DNA of 64,000 nucleotides from Microbulbifer flavimaris (GTDB taxonomy: Bacteria > Pseudomonadota > Gammaproteobacteria > Pseudomonadales > Cellvibrionaceae). The stretch spans positions 372,001 through 436,000 of the forward strand of contig NZ_LRFG02000001.1 in assembly GCF_001641755.2 (NCBI RefSeq), given 5' to 3'. A model generated the notes under the pieces. That model was not told the origin of the DNA. It ran no database searches and was given only the letters and a program-made list of their open reading frames with translations. The translations under genes and the position numbers were made by a program. Below are positions 1 to 8,587 of this stretch, one piece after another (position 1 is the stretch's first letter; every line of letters starts with the position of its first letter).

Positions 1-831
1 GAGCGACGGGAAACAAATTTTGTCGCCTATGTGGCCACTGGGGTCTGGCAGCACTACCTGATTTCCTCCAACCGCGTTTTTCTCGATGCACTCTGGCCCA
101 CGGTTGAGGCGGCCATTGAGTTCGTTTTGCGTCTGCAGACGGAAGAGGGCGAGATTCACTGGGCTGTCGATGGTGACGGCGCGCCGATGAAAGATGCGCT
201 GGTTACCGGTTGCTCCTCGGTTTACAAGAGCCTTGAATGCGCAGTGCTGATTGCGCAGGCTCTCGGCAAGGCGCGTCCGGCCTGGCAGCAGGGGCGGCGA
301 CGGCTTGGCGAAGCGCTGCGCAGCAAGCCCTACCGTTTTGACCGCACCTGGGAGAGTAAAGCGCGATTTTCCATGGACTGGTTTTATCCGGTGCTCACCG
401 GGGTGTTCAACGGCAGTGAGGCCCGCGCCCGGCTGGGTGCGCGCTGGGATGAGTTTATGGTGGCGGGACTGGGCTGTCGCTGTGTCAGTGACGAGCCCTG
501 GGTGACGGTGGCCGAGTCTTGCGAGCTGACCATGGCCCTGGTGGCTGCCGGGGAGAAAAAGCGCGCGGCGAAACTCTACCGGGGATTGCATCGCTGGGCA
601 GACAGCGACGGAGGCTACTGGACCGGTTACGTGTATCCAGACCAGGCAATCTGGCCTGAAGAGAAAACCACCTGGACTGTGGGCGCGATGCTGCTGGCTG
701 CTGATGCGCTGGCGGACCTGACTCCGGCCAGCACGCTCTTTACCAGCGTCAGCCAGGCATTAGAGCCGGCGCAGGATGCCGAGGGTATCCACCATCTCCA
801 CGGGTTCGAACTCGCCGGAGGCCAGGGCTAG
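1..831 (+). CDS. prenyltransferase-like alpha/alpha-toroid protein, 5' end outside the window
   Basis: The frame is open from the first base (ERRETNFVAYVATGVWQHY) and continues to a TAG at 829-831, so the first visible GTG at 31 is probably internal and the gene starts upstream. The residues resemble the helical toroid proteins often labelled prenyltransferase or squalene-cyclase-like that sit in LPS and polysaccharide gene clusters; repeated helical blocks ending in W or Y (WQHYLI, WESKARFSMDWFYPV, GGYWTGYVYPD) fit that fold. No catalytic signature is visible, and the real substrate is unknown. The last 72 bases overlap the end of the convergent methyltransferase gene. Neighbours (methyltransferase, acyltransferase) suggest a role in cell-surface glycan assembly. 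Confidence 0.6.
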   Translation, partial: ERRETNFVAYVATGVWQHYLISSNRVFLDALWPTVEAAIEFVLRLQTEEGEIHWAVDGDGAPMKDALVTGCSSVYKSLECAVLIAQALGKARPAWQQGRRRLGEALRSKPYRFDRTWESKARFSMDWFYPVLTGVFNGSEARARLGARWDEFMVAGLGCRCVSDEPWVTVAESCELTMALVAAGEKKRAAKLYRGLHRWADSDGGYWTGYVYPDQAIWPEEKTTWTVGAMLLAADALADLTPASTLFTSVSQALEPAQDAEGIHHLHGFELAGGQG

Positions 832-1377
832 CTGGTAGATCTCGTAGGGTGCCTGGCCGCCATCGGCCGGGTTGGGGAATATATCGTGAATGGCAAGGTA
901 GCCGCCGGGCACGATGTGCCTTGACCAGCTCCGATAGTCTGTCAGTGCCGCTTCGCGGGAGTGGCCACCATCGATAAAGACCAGGCCCAGGGGGGTATTC
1001 CAGCGGCGCGCGGCGACGGCGGAAGGGGCCACAACCGGCACGACATAATCTTCCAGTTCCGCCGCGCGCATATTGGTGCGGAAAGAGCGGAAGCTGTCCA
1101 TCAGCTGGGCACCGCTATCAAATAGTGCTGGATCGTGATATTCCTCTCCCGGCTGGTGCTCTTCAGAACCGCGATGATGGTCGACGGCAAAGAGAATATT
1201 GTCGGTATCGCGGCAGGCGGTGCCGAGATAAATCGAGGATTTGCCGCAGTAACTGCCAACCTCAAGACAGGCGCCGAGGCGCCCGGCCCGATGGGCGAGG
1301 TGGAAAAGAGCCTCCCCTTCGCTGGCGGCAAGGAAACCTTTGACAGTGTCGATATCGACGGGAAGTTGAATAGACAT
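760..1377 (-). CDS. class I SAM-dependent methyltransferase
   Basis: 205 residues from ATG at 1377 to TAA at 760-762. The Rossmann-type SAM motif is LEVGSYCGKSS near residue 38, followed by an acidic/histidine stretch FAVDHHRGSEEH and a later LVFIDGGHSREAALTDY block with the GYLAIHDIF strand, the pattern of the methyltransferase_24 family found in polysaccharide and LPS loci. The acceptor is unknown. It is convergent with, and overlaps by 72 bases, the toroid gene, and diverges from the acyltransferase gene. The length is normal for the family. Confident of the fold, not of the substrate. Confidence 0.75.
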   Translation of the reverse strand: MSIQLPVDIDTVKGFLAASEGEALFHLAHRAGRLGACLEVGSYCGKSSIYLGTACRDTDNILFAVDHHRGSEEHQPGEEYHDPALFDSGAQLMDSFRSFRTNMRAAELEDYVVPVVAPSAVAARRWNTPLGLVFIDGGHSREAALTDYRSWSRHIVPGGYLAIHDIFPNPADGGQAPYEIYQLALASGEFEPVEMVDTLGILRRL

Positions 1378-1424
1378 GGAAAATCAAAATCTTGGCGAGC
1401 GTGCGGCAACAGTAAACTGCCGGT

Positions 1425-2228
1425 TTGGTAAAAGCAATCGGGTCTTTGCGCGCTCTCCTTTCCCTGCTGAAGTGCGCGTGGAAAAGTCTGTTGGAGCAAT
1501 CCCTGATGCGTAAGGACCATCGGCCCTATTGGCTCAAACAGTGGCAGTTGCGCCTGCGCAAGTGGCGGGTACGGCATTTCCTGTTGCCGGAGTTTGATGC
1601 CATTGGCTGTGAGCCTGAGATTATGGATCCTGGCTCGGTGCGCCTTTTTGGTAAAAATATCTGCGTTGGAGATTACCCGCACCTGATTTCAACGCCGGAT
1701 AATTGCATCCGCCTGACCACCCTCGGGCACCGCGGCGGTGATGCATTTATCACTATCGGTGACTATGTCCTGATCTCACCGGGTGTGCGCATTTCCGCAG
1801 CCGAGTCCATCACCATTGGTGATGCCTGCATGATCGCAGCAAATGTCTATATCTCGGATTCGGACTGGCATGGCCTGTACAACCGCACCCGGCCATTTCG
1901 CTGCACGGCCCCCATCACGCTTGGAAACAACGTGTGGATTGGTGACAGCGCCATTGTTTGCAAAGGCGTGTCGATCGGCGACAATTCCGTCGTTGGTGCC
2001 GGTAGTGTCGTCACCAAAAGCGTGCCGGCCAATACTGTGGTAGCCGGCAATCCGGCCCGGGAGATCAAGTCCATCAATCCCCGTCGCCGCATGATCACGC
2101 GCGAGGCATTGTTCGCAGATGCCTTCCGCCAGAGTCACAATATGGATGGCCTGGATCGCATGCTTCTGGAAGGTAATTCGCTGCGCGGCTGGCTGCGGTC
2201 GGTATTTTTCCCCCGTCCGGGTGACTGA
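1425..2228 (+). CDS. hexapeptide-repeat (left-handed beta-helix) acyltransferase
   Basis: The C-terminal half carries hexapeptide repeats (ITIGDYVLISPGVRI, ITIGDACMIAANVYI, ITLGNNVWIGDSAIV, VSIGDNSVVGAGSVV) and ends with the usual VVAGNPAREIK block, as in WbbJ/LpxA-fold O-acetyl- or acyltransferases. SDSDWH is a likely active-site histidine region. The acceptor is probably a surface sugar. The first possible start is TTG at 1425; an ATG at 1506 has a better Shine-Dalgarno (GGAG, 9-base spacer) and would remove 27 basic and hydrophobic residues. I keep the longer form because the preceding helix reads like coding sequence, but the start is uncertain. Confidence 0.75.
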   Translation: MVKAIGSLRALLSLLKCAWKSLLEQSLMRKDHRPYWLKQWQLRLRKWRVRHFLLPEFDAIGCEPEIMDPGSVRLFGKNICVGDYPHLISTPDNCIRLTTLGHRGGDAFITIGDYVLISPGVRISAAESITIGDACMIAANVYISDSDWHGLYNRTRPFRCTAPITLGNNVWIGDSAIVCKGVSIGDNSVVGAGSVVTKSVPANTVVAGNPAREIKSINPRRRMITREALFADAFRQSHNMDGLDRMLLEGNSLRGWLRSVFFPRPGD

Positions 2229-2289
2229 GGGTTAGGCTAACGGCTACAGTCAGCCAGATGGTGTTGCATTGCAGTAAAAAGTAAGAGAA

Positions 2290-2799
2290 ATGAAAAATAA
2301 TAAAAGTATTGTCCTGATCGGCATGCCGGGTGCCGGCAAGAGCACGGTGGGCGTGTTGCTGGCGAAAGAGCTGGCGCTGGACTTTGTGGACACCGATGTT
2401 TTGATTCAAACCCGCGAGGGCAAGACCCTGCAGGAAATCATGAATGAGAGTGACTATCTCAACCTGCGGCGTATCGAAGGGGAGGTGATCGCAGAGGCCG
2501 AGCTTCCCGGTTATGTGATCGCCACTGGCGGCAGCGCCGTGTACAGCGAGGCGGGCATGGCCAACCTGGGACGCTTTGGCCCCATTGTGTTCCTGAACTG
2601 CTCGGCGGAAGAGCTGCGCCGCCGCATACACAACTATGAGAGTCGGGGTATCGCCAAGGCCCCGGGGCAGTCGTTTGCAGAGCTGTTCGAGGAGCGCCAG
2701 GCGTTGTACCGCAAGTATGCGGATATCACGGTCGAATGTGATGGCTGTGATCTGCAGCAGGTACTGGATGCTGTATTGAGAGAGCTGAAAGCACTTTGA
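2290..2799 (+). CDS. shikimate kinase-like protein
   Basis: 169 residues, the usual size of AroK/AroL. A Walker A loop GMPGAGKST lies at residues 11-19, followed by FVDTDVLIQ (shikimate-binding aspartate region), LRRIEGEVI, and the ATGGSAVY glycine loop. Shikimate kinases usually show an arginine-rich lid; here RGIAKAPGQSFAEL stands in its place and the canonical RPLL is absent, so it may be a second, divergent shikimate kinase-type enzyme rather than the main AroK (normally beside aroB). It would phosphorylate shikimate or a related small molecule with ATP in the cytoplasm. It lies alone between the acyltransferase and the convergent Lrp gene. Confidence 0.75.
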   Translation: MKNNKSIVLIGMPGAGKSTVGVLLAKELALDFVDTDVLIQTREGKTLQEIMNESDYLNLRRIEGEVIAEAELPGYVIATGGSAVYSEAGMANLGRFGPIVFLNCSAEELRRRIHNYESRGIAKAPGQSFAELFEERQALYRKYADITVECDGCDLQQVLDAVLRELKAL

Positions 2800-2856
2800 G
2801 CACAACAGTCCAGTGAAAGGTGTGCGGCGGCCTCTCGCCGCCGGCATCGATCACGC

Positions 2857-3327
2857 TCAGAGTGGCAGCTGAGTGGTGTACTTAACCTGCTTCAGGGCAA
2901 AGGTGGAATTGACGGAAGCCACGTTCGGCAGGTGCACCAGGGTGCGCTTCAGTAACTGCTCGTAATGCGCAACGCTGTCTACCACGACGCGCAGCAGGTA
3001 GTCCTTGTTGCCGCTGGTGGAATAGCACTCAACCACCTCCTGAACCCCCTGTACTGCGGACTCGAAGTTGTTCAGGGATTCCTCATCGTGGTTGTGTATC
3101 GTCACGTAGCAATGTACCGTGACCCCCAGGTCGAGTTTTTGCGGGTCGAGAAGGGTTACCCGGCCACGGATGATGCCCTCTGCTTCCAGGCGTTTGATGC
3201 GGCGCCAGCAGGGTGTGTGGGAAAGTCCCACTTTGTCTCCGAGTTCCGCCATGGAATAATCGGCGTTCTCCTGCAGCGCTCGCAGAATCTTGCGGTCAAA
3301 ATCGTCCAGGTCTGTCGAACGCTTCAT
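2857..3327 (-). CDS. Lrp/AsnC-family transcriptional regulator
   Basis: The protein has an N-terminal winged helix (DDFDRKILRALQEN, then SHTPCWRRIKRLEAEGII, the family recognition helix) and a C-terminal RAM/ACT-type effector domain (DYLLRVVVDSVAHYEQLL). ATG at 3327 was chosen because GGGAG sits 5 bases before it; an ATG four codons upstream at 3339 has no Shine-Dalgarno. It is transcribed away from the indolepyruvate ferredoxin oxidoreductase gene, and Lrp-type proteins beside such genes commonly respond to amino acids. I infer that it controls that divergent gene, perhaps through the palindrome at 3378-3397. Confidence 0.88.
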   Translation of the reverse strand: MKRSTDLDDFDRKILRALQENADYSMAELGDKVGLSHTPCWRRIKRLEAEGIIRGRVTLLDPQKLDLGVTVHCYVTIHNHDEESLNNFESAVQGVQEVVECYSTSGNKDYLLRVVVDSVAHYEQLLKRTLVHLPNVASVNSTFALKQVKYTTQLPL

Positions 3328-3377
3328 AAAAACTCCCATCCTACATAAACTATTCTAATCGAGATGACTGTCATAAT

Positions 3378-3397
3378 TTTACGCGCTTCTGCGTAAA
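3378..3397. promoter_or_regulatory. palindrome, candidate operator for the divergent Lrp regulator
   Basis: TTTACGC (3378-3384) and GCGTAAA (3391-3397) form a perfect 7-base inverted repeat with a 6-base spacer, in the region between the Lrp gene and the divergent oxidoreductase gene. Lrp/AsnC proteins often bind AT-flanked dyads of this kind. The link to the adjacent regulator is an inference. Confidence 0.4.
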
Positions 3398-3611
3398 TAA
3401 AGCAATGCTCTATTGCCCTTAAGCATCTAGTATGAACTGACCAGCCCGTCGCGGGTGAAGGCGAGGATTATCGCTTTCTGCGACCGGCGGGGGCAAGAGA
3501 GTCGCGCCAAAGAGGGCGCTACCCGCTCCCCGGGCGTGGCAGGAAAGCCGGAAGAATAATGATCAATAGTCCGAGATCAATCGAACTAGGGAAATAACCG
3601 GAAGTAGGTAT

Positions 3612-6600
3612 ATGAGTGAAGAAGTGCGCAACGCGCAGCAGCAGGAGTCTCCGCGCAGGAAGCAGGTCTCCCTGGACGACCGTTACACCACCCTGAAGGG
3701 GCGAGTGCTCCTCTCAGGCATTCAGGCGCTGGTTCGCCTGCCCATCGACCAAATGCGCATGGATCGGGAGCGCGGTCTCAATACGGCCACTTTTATCTCC
3801 GGTTATCGCGGCTCGCCGCTGGGCGGCTACGACCAGCAGCTTACCCGGGCCAAAAAACATCTCGAAGCATTCAATATCCGCTTTCAGCCCGGCGTCAATG
3901 AAGAGCTGGCCGCCACCGCCGTCTGGGGCTCCCAGCAGGTGGGCCTGTTTGATGGCGCCGAGGTCGATGGTGTCTGCGGCATCTGGTACGGCAAGACCCC
4001 CGGTGTCGATCGCTCCGGCGATGCCTTCCGCCACGCCAACGCGGCGGGTTCTTCCCCGAAAGGTGGTGCGCTGATCATCGCCGGTGACGACCACGGCTGT
4101 AAGTCCTCGTCCTACCCCGGCCAGTCCGAGTTCGCATTCGTTGATATGCATATTCCGGTACTGAACCCGGCGACGGTGCAGGAGGTACTGGACTACGGCC
4201 ATTACGGACTCGAGCTGTCACGCTTCAGCGGCTGCTGGGTGGCCATGATCACGCTGGCGGAAAATATGGACAGCTCCTCCACGGTGGAGGTAGATCCGGA
4301 TCGCGTGCAGTTCACTTATCCGGAAGTGGAGCGCCCCGAGGGCGGCCTCAATATCCGCAAGCAGGACAACCCGCTCGAGCAGGAAGAGCGCCTGTGGCGC
4401 TACAAGCGCCCCGCGGCACTGGCCTTCGCCCGCGCCAACCACTTGAACAAGGTGGTGCTGGAGAACCCACAGGCGACACTGGGTATTGTCAGCACCGGCA
4501 AGGCGCACCTGGATTTGATGCAGGCCCTGGAAGACATGGGTATCGACGAGCAACAGGCTCGCGACCTGGGTATCCGTATTCTGAAGGTAGGTATGACCTA
4601 CCCGCTGGATGTGCCCGGGATCCAGGAGTTTGCCCGCGGCCTGGATTACCTGCTGGTGCTGGAGGAAAAACGGAGCCTGATGGAGGTACAGCTGAAAGAA
4701 GAGCTGTACAACGTGCACCTGAAGGATCCGAACTTCCCACGCATCATCGGGAAGGTGGATGAAAACGACCAGCCGCTGATGCCCATGTACGGGGAGTTGT
4801 CCCCGGCAGTAGTGGCTCAGGTGCTGGGCAAACTGCTCGGCGACAAGCTCGATGAGCGCGCCGGCCACCGCCTGATGCGCCTCACCGCGCTGGCGGAGCG
4901 TATCTCCCGCCAGTCGGGATCCAGCGTATCCCGCCTGCCCATGTTCTGTGCCGGCTGCCCCCACAACCGCTCCACCAAAGTGCCGGAGGGCAGCCGTGCC
5001 CTGGCCGGTATCGGTTGCCACTATATGGCCCAATGGCTGGATCGCGAGACCTACACCTTTACCCAGATGGGTGGGGAAGGGGTGAGCTGGGCAGGGCAGG
5101 CTCCCTTCACCAGTGAAAAGCATGTATTCGTCAACCTGGGTGACGGCACCTATTTTCACTCCGGTATTCTCGCCATTCGCGCCTCTATTGCCGCGAAGGT
5201 AAACATCACCTACAAAATCCTTTTCAATGACGCCGTCGCCATGACCGGTGGCCAGCCCCACGACGGGGAGCTGCACCCGGACATGATCTGTCGCCAGGTA
5301 CTGGCCGAGGGCGTGCAGAAAGTGGTCTTGGTGATGGACAACAAGGACAAGTATCACGGCGCCCTGTCTTTCCCCCGTGAGGTTGAGATCCGCCACCGGG
5401 ACGAAATGCCTCGGGTGATGGAAGAGCTGCGGGAGGTAGCGGGCTGCACTGTCATCATTTATGACCAGACCTGTGCCACCGAGCTGCGCAGAAAGCGCAA
5501 GCGCGGGCTCCTGCCCAAGGCTGAGGGGCGGCCCTTCATCAATGAGCGGGTCTGCGAGGGTTGCGGCGACTGTGTACAGCAGTCCAGCTGTATCGCGGTG
5601 GAAAAAGTGGAAACCGCCCTCGGTGACAAGCGCAGGATTAACCAGACCGCCTGTAACCAGGACATGTCCTGCCTCAACGGTTTCTGCCCCTCCTTCGTTA
5701 CCGTCAAGGGCGGCCGGCTCAACAAGCGCGCCGGTGTCGGCGATGTGCTGCGCACCGAGGCGGAAAAACTGGATCGGCCACAGTTGCCCGGACTCGAGCA
5801 GCCCTTCAACCTGCTGGTGACCGGCGTCGGCGGTACCGGCGTCGTGACGATTGGTGCACTGCTGGCCATGGCCGCGCATATCGAAGGCAAGGCCAGTAGC
5901 ACCCTGGACCAGACCGGTCTGGCCCAGAAGGGCGGGGCGGTATACTCCCACGTGCGCTTTGGCGCCCGCCCGGAGGATCTGAAGGCGGTGCGGATCTCTG
6001 ATGGCCGTGCCGATGCTCTGATGGCCTGCGACCTGATTGCCGCTGGCAACCTGCCGGCGTGCCTGGCCAAGCTCGACGAGACCCACAGTCGGGCTGTGGT
6101 AAACACGCACCTGAGTCCCACTGCGGCTTCTGTTCTCGGCCGCGAGGATAGCCACTCTCCGCAGGCGGTACTGGATACCATTTCCGATGCGGTGAGCGAG
6201 ATGGAGACTGTCGAAGGGCACCGCCTCACCAGTGCGGCCCTCGGCGATACCCTGACTGCCAATATCTTTATGCTGGGCTTCGCCTGGCAGAAGGGCCTGC
6301 TGCCGCTGGAGCAGGAGTCCCTGCTGCAGGCCATCGAGCTGAACGGTGTGGCGGTGGAGGCCAACCTGCAGGGCTTTGCTGCCGGTCGCCTGGCCGCTGG
6401 CAACCGCCCGGCGCTGGACAAACTGCTCCACGCCGAAAAGCGTGGTCAGCAACTGCCTCAGGGGCTGGAAGCCCTGGTCGCACACCGCTCTACCCACCTG
6501 GCCGGGTACCAGAACGACGCTCTCGCCGTTCGTTATCGGGCACTGGTGGACCGGGTGAAATCCGCGGAGATCATCAAGGTCCCGGGCAGTGAAGCCCTGG

Positions 6601-7166
6601 CCGAGGTGGTTGCGCGCAACTATGCCAAGCTGCTCGCTTACAAGGACGAGTACGAAGTGGCTCGCCTGTATACGGATGGCCGTTTCATTCAGGAACTGAA
6701 AGAGAATTTCACCGGTGATTACGCCCTGGAGTTCAACCTGGCTCCGCCACTGCTGGCCCGCTTCGACAAGGGATTGGGGCGCCCGCGCAAGATGCAGTTT
6801 GGTGGCTGGATGTTCAAGGCCTTTGGCGTTCTCGCCAAGCTTAAGTTCCTGCGCGGCACGCCGCTGGATGTGTTCGGTTATACCGCCGAGCGCAAGATGG
6901 AGCGCGCGTTGATCGGGGAGTATGAAGCCCTGGTGGATCGTGTTATCGGTGGCCTAAATGCCGAGAATCATGCCGCAGCCATCGAGCTGCTGGGTTATCC
7001 GGACCTGATCCGTGGCTACGGCCCGGTCAAGGAGGAAAACCTGGTCAAGGCGCGAGCACTGCGGGACGCTGCACTGGAGCGGTTTGAAAACCCCCGTAGC
7101 GGTGCCGGCACTAGTGTGGGCAAGGTAGAGGTCTTCGACCCGGCTACCGCCCAGCAGGTTGGTTGA
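3612..7166 (+). CDS. indolepyruvate ferredoxin oxidoreductase, fused alpha/beta subunits
   Basis: 1184 residues, matching the long fused IorA-IorB proteins of proteobacteria. The N-terminal part is the pyrimidine-binding transketolase-like domain. Around residue 445 FCAGCPHNRST begins the thiamine pyrophosphate-binding domain, with GDGTYFHSG and LFNDAVAMTGGQP. A ferredoxin-like cysteine cluster (CEGCGDC, later CNQDMSCLNGFC) follows near 648-700, and LVTGVGGTGVVT near 737 starts the gamma/IorB-type domain. It decarboxylates aryl-pyruvates from aromatic amino-acid transamination to aryl-acetyl-CoA, reducing ferredoxin, in the cytoplasm. It is divergent from an Lrp regulator and followed by a strong terminator. 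Confidence 0.93.
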   Translation: MSEEVRNAQQQESPRRKQVSLDDRYTTLKGRVLLSGIQALVRLPIDQMRMDRERGLNTATFISGYRGSPLGGYDQQLTRAKKHLEAFNIRFQPGVNEELAATAVWGSQQVGLFDGAEVDGVCGIWYGKTPGVDRSGDAFRHANAAGSSPKGGALIIAGDDHGCKSSSYPGQSEFAFVDMHIPVLNPATVQEVLDYGHYGLELSRFSGCWVAMITLAENMDSSSTVEVDPDRVQFTYPEVERPEGGLNIRKQDNPLEQEERLWRYKRPAALAFARANHLNKVVLENPQATLGIVSTGKAHLDLMQALEDMGIDEQQARDLGIRILKVGMTYPLDVPGIQEFARGLDYLLVLEEKRSLMEVQLKEELYNVHLKDPNFPRIIGKVDENDQPLMPMYGELSPAVVAQVLGKLLGDKLDERAGHRLMRLTALAERISRQSGSSVSRLPMFCAGCPHNRSTKVPEGSRALAGIGCHYMAQWLDRETYTFTQMGGEGVSWAGQAPFTSEKHVFVNLGDGTYFHSGILAIRASIAAKVNITYKILFNDAVAMTGGQPHDGELHPDMICRQVLAEGVQKVVLVMDNKDKYHGALSFPREVEIRHRDEMPRVMEELREVAGCTVIIYDQTCATELRRKRKRGLLPKAEGRPFINERVCEGCGDCVQQSSCIAVEKVETALGDKRRINQTACNQDMSCLNGFCPSFVTVKGGRLNKRAGVGDVLRTEAEKLDRPQLPGLEQPFNLLVTGVGGTGVVTIGALLAMAAHIEGKASSTLDQTGLAQKGGAVYSHVRFGARPEDLKAVRISDGRADALMACDLIAAGNLPACLAKLDETHSRAVVNTHLSPTAASVLGREDSHSPQAVLDTISDAVSEMETVEGHRLTSAALGDTLTANIFMLGFAWQKGLLPLEQESLLQAIELNGVAVEANLQGFAAGRLAAGNRPALDKLLHAEKRGQQLPQGLEALVAHRSTHLAGYQNDALAVRYRALVDRVKSAEIIKVPGSEALAEVVARNYAKLLAYKDEYEVARLYTDGRFIQELKENFTGDYALEFNLAPPLLARFDKGLGRPRKMQFGGWMFKAFGVLAKLKFLRGTPLDVFGYTAERKMERALIGEYEALVDRVIGGLNAENHAAAIELLGYPDLIRGYGPVKEENLVKARALRDAALERFENPRSGAGTSVGKVEVFDPATAQQVG

Positions 7167-7182
7167 ATACGGTATGAAACAT

Positions 7183-7213
7183 AAAAAAACGGGGCCCTGA
7201 GCCCCGTTTTTTT
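7183..7213. terminator. bidirectional intrinsic terminator
   Basis: A perfect stem (ACGGGGC with GCCCCGT, 5-base loop CCTGA) is flanked by seven A on one side and seven T on the other. It lies between the converging oxidoreductase and porin genes and can serve both. Confidence 0.9.
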
Positions 7214-7241
7214 ATGTCGCCACTTCAAGCATGCTTTGAGG

Positions 7242-8519
7242 TTACCAGCTCATCTGCGCACGAATACCCAGCTGGTCGGTCCCATCACCGGTGAAATCAT
7301 TGTCGCCAAACCGGAGGTTGAGCATGAAGCGCACTTTCGGGTTGTGGTAGTAATTGATCCCCACAATCCAGCTGTCTGCCTCCAGGTCGGCGATCTCATC
7401 ATTCTGGATGCTTTCATAGCGCGCGGTGATCTCCCAGGCGCCCCAGGGACTGCTGGGCTTCGCTGACTTGAACACCCCTTTCTTGCTGTTATAGGGCTTG
7501 TGCTCGCCAGTGATCAGCCAGCTCCCCTGTATATACCAGGCATGCACATCCTGGTCGCCTATATAACAGCCAAAGTCCGCGTCGCATTCGAAGGTGGGCG
7601 GCGCGTCGAACAACTCTTCAAAAAACACCTCAGACAGGAAGTAGTCACCATCGTAATCGCCGTAAGCGTATTCCATCTGTGCATAGAAGGGCCCCCAGGT
7701 GCCCGCCAGTTCCAAGCCGGCAATACCCACTGAGCCCCCCTGACGTCCGAGGAAAAACTCCTCGTCGCCAAACTCACCGAAAAAGAACTCCTCATCTCCG
7801 GGGGTGAGGGCGATCAGCTGGCTGGGCCCCCGGCGACCGGCGTAGTCGGCGTCTGCCTCCAGTGGCTCGGAATCCCGGTTGGCGTTTTCATAGCTGTAGG
7901 AGAAGCCGAAATGGACGGTGCTATGTTCGTCATTGATCGGGGCCCAGGTAAAACGGCCTGCTGCCCCAACACCCTCATTCCTTGGTGTGGAGGCGTCACG
8001 TAAGTTGAATGCCATGACACCTGCGGTGTAGCAGTCCCAGTGGTTATTCCAGCCGATACCCTGTTGGAACTGGCGACCGTCGTACAACCCTGTTGGTGTG
8101 GTGAAGGGGCGCTCCAGCATGAGGATCTCGTTGGAGCTGGTGAGTTCTTCCATGGCGCGGAACGGCTTGAAGTGGCCGACCCGGATTGTGCCCCCATAGA
8201 AATCATGTCCAATCCAGACCTCGCGAAATCCTGCCCGGGTATCGCCGGACGTGAACTCCTGTTCCAGCTTGTACTGGAAGGTGTAGGCCTCTCCCTCGAG
8301 AGTGATCCGCGCGCGCCGGAATTCGGTGGCGCTGACCGGGTCTTCGATATCGGGATCGAACAGGTAGGTATCAAAATGGATGCGGCCACCGAGTTCGGCG
8401 GAGAAATTGCCGTCGTCAGAGACAATCTCGAGACGGCCTTTGGTCTTGGCCTCATCTCCCCAGCTGGATGCGCTGATGGCGGCGGCAAGAAGCACGCTGG
8501 CCGGAGTAGCGATGTTCAC
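7242..8519 (-). CDS. OprO/OprP-family (phosphate-selective type) porin
   Basis: 425 residues with an N-terminal signal peptide (SVLLAAAISASSWG) and the porin O/P pattern: GRLEIVSDDGNFSAELGGRIHFD at the start of the barrel, FRRARITLEGEAY, FKPFRAMEELTSSNEI, and a terminal aromatic strand ending in SW. It should form an outer-membrane trimeric channel. Anion or phosphate selectivity is a family label only; loops rich in acidic residues (DADFGCYIGDQD, GDEEFFFGEFGDEEFF) argue against assuming phosphate. No Pho-box was recognised. It stands alone, sharing the terminator at 7183-7213 with the oxidoreductase. Confidence 0.88.
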   Translation of the reverse strand: MNIATPASVLLAAAISASSWGDEAKTKGRLEIVSDDGNFSAELGGRIHFDTYLFDPDIEDPVSATEFRRARITLEGEAYTFQYKLEQEFTSGDTRAGFREVWIGHDFYGGTIRVGHFKPFRAMEELTSSNEILMLERPFTTPTGLYDGRQFQQGIGWNNHWDCYTAGVMAFNLRDASTPRNEGVGAAGRFTWAPINDEHSTVHFGFSYSYENANRDSEPLEADADYAGRRGPSQLIALTPGDEEFFFGEFGDEEFFLGRQGGSVGIAGLELAGTWGPFYAQMEYAYGDYDGDYFLSEVFFEELFDAPPTFECDADFGCYIGDQDVHAWYIQGSWLITGEHKPYNSKKGVFKSAKPSSPWGAWEITARYESIQNDEIADLEADSWIVGINYYHNPKVRFMLNLRFGDNDFTGDGTDQLGIRAQMSW

Positions 8520-8587
8520 AAAAACCTCCCTGTATCAACCGGAGCAAATATCCCGCTTCCTGCAGGATATTGGCAGTCTAGCAGTGA

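Noticed and set aside
2824-2845. GC hairpin after the shikimate kinase-like gene
   Set aside because: No T-run on either strand, so a terminator call is not supported.
4218-6497. Long minus-strand open frame opposite the indolepyruvate oxidoreductase
   Set aside because: Same mirror effect; the plus-strand protein has all expected motifs.
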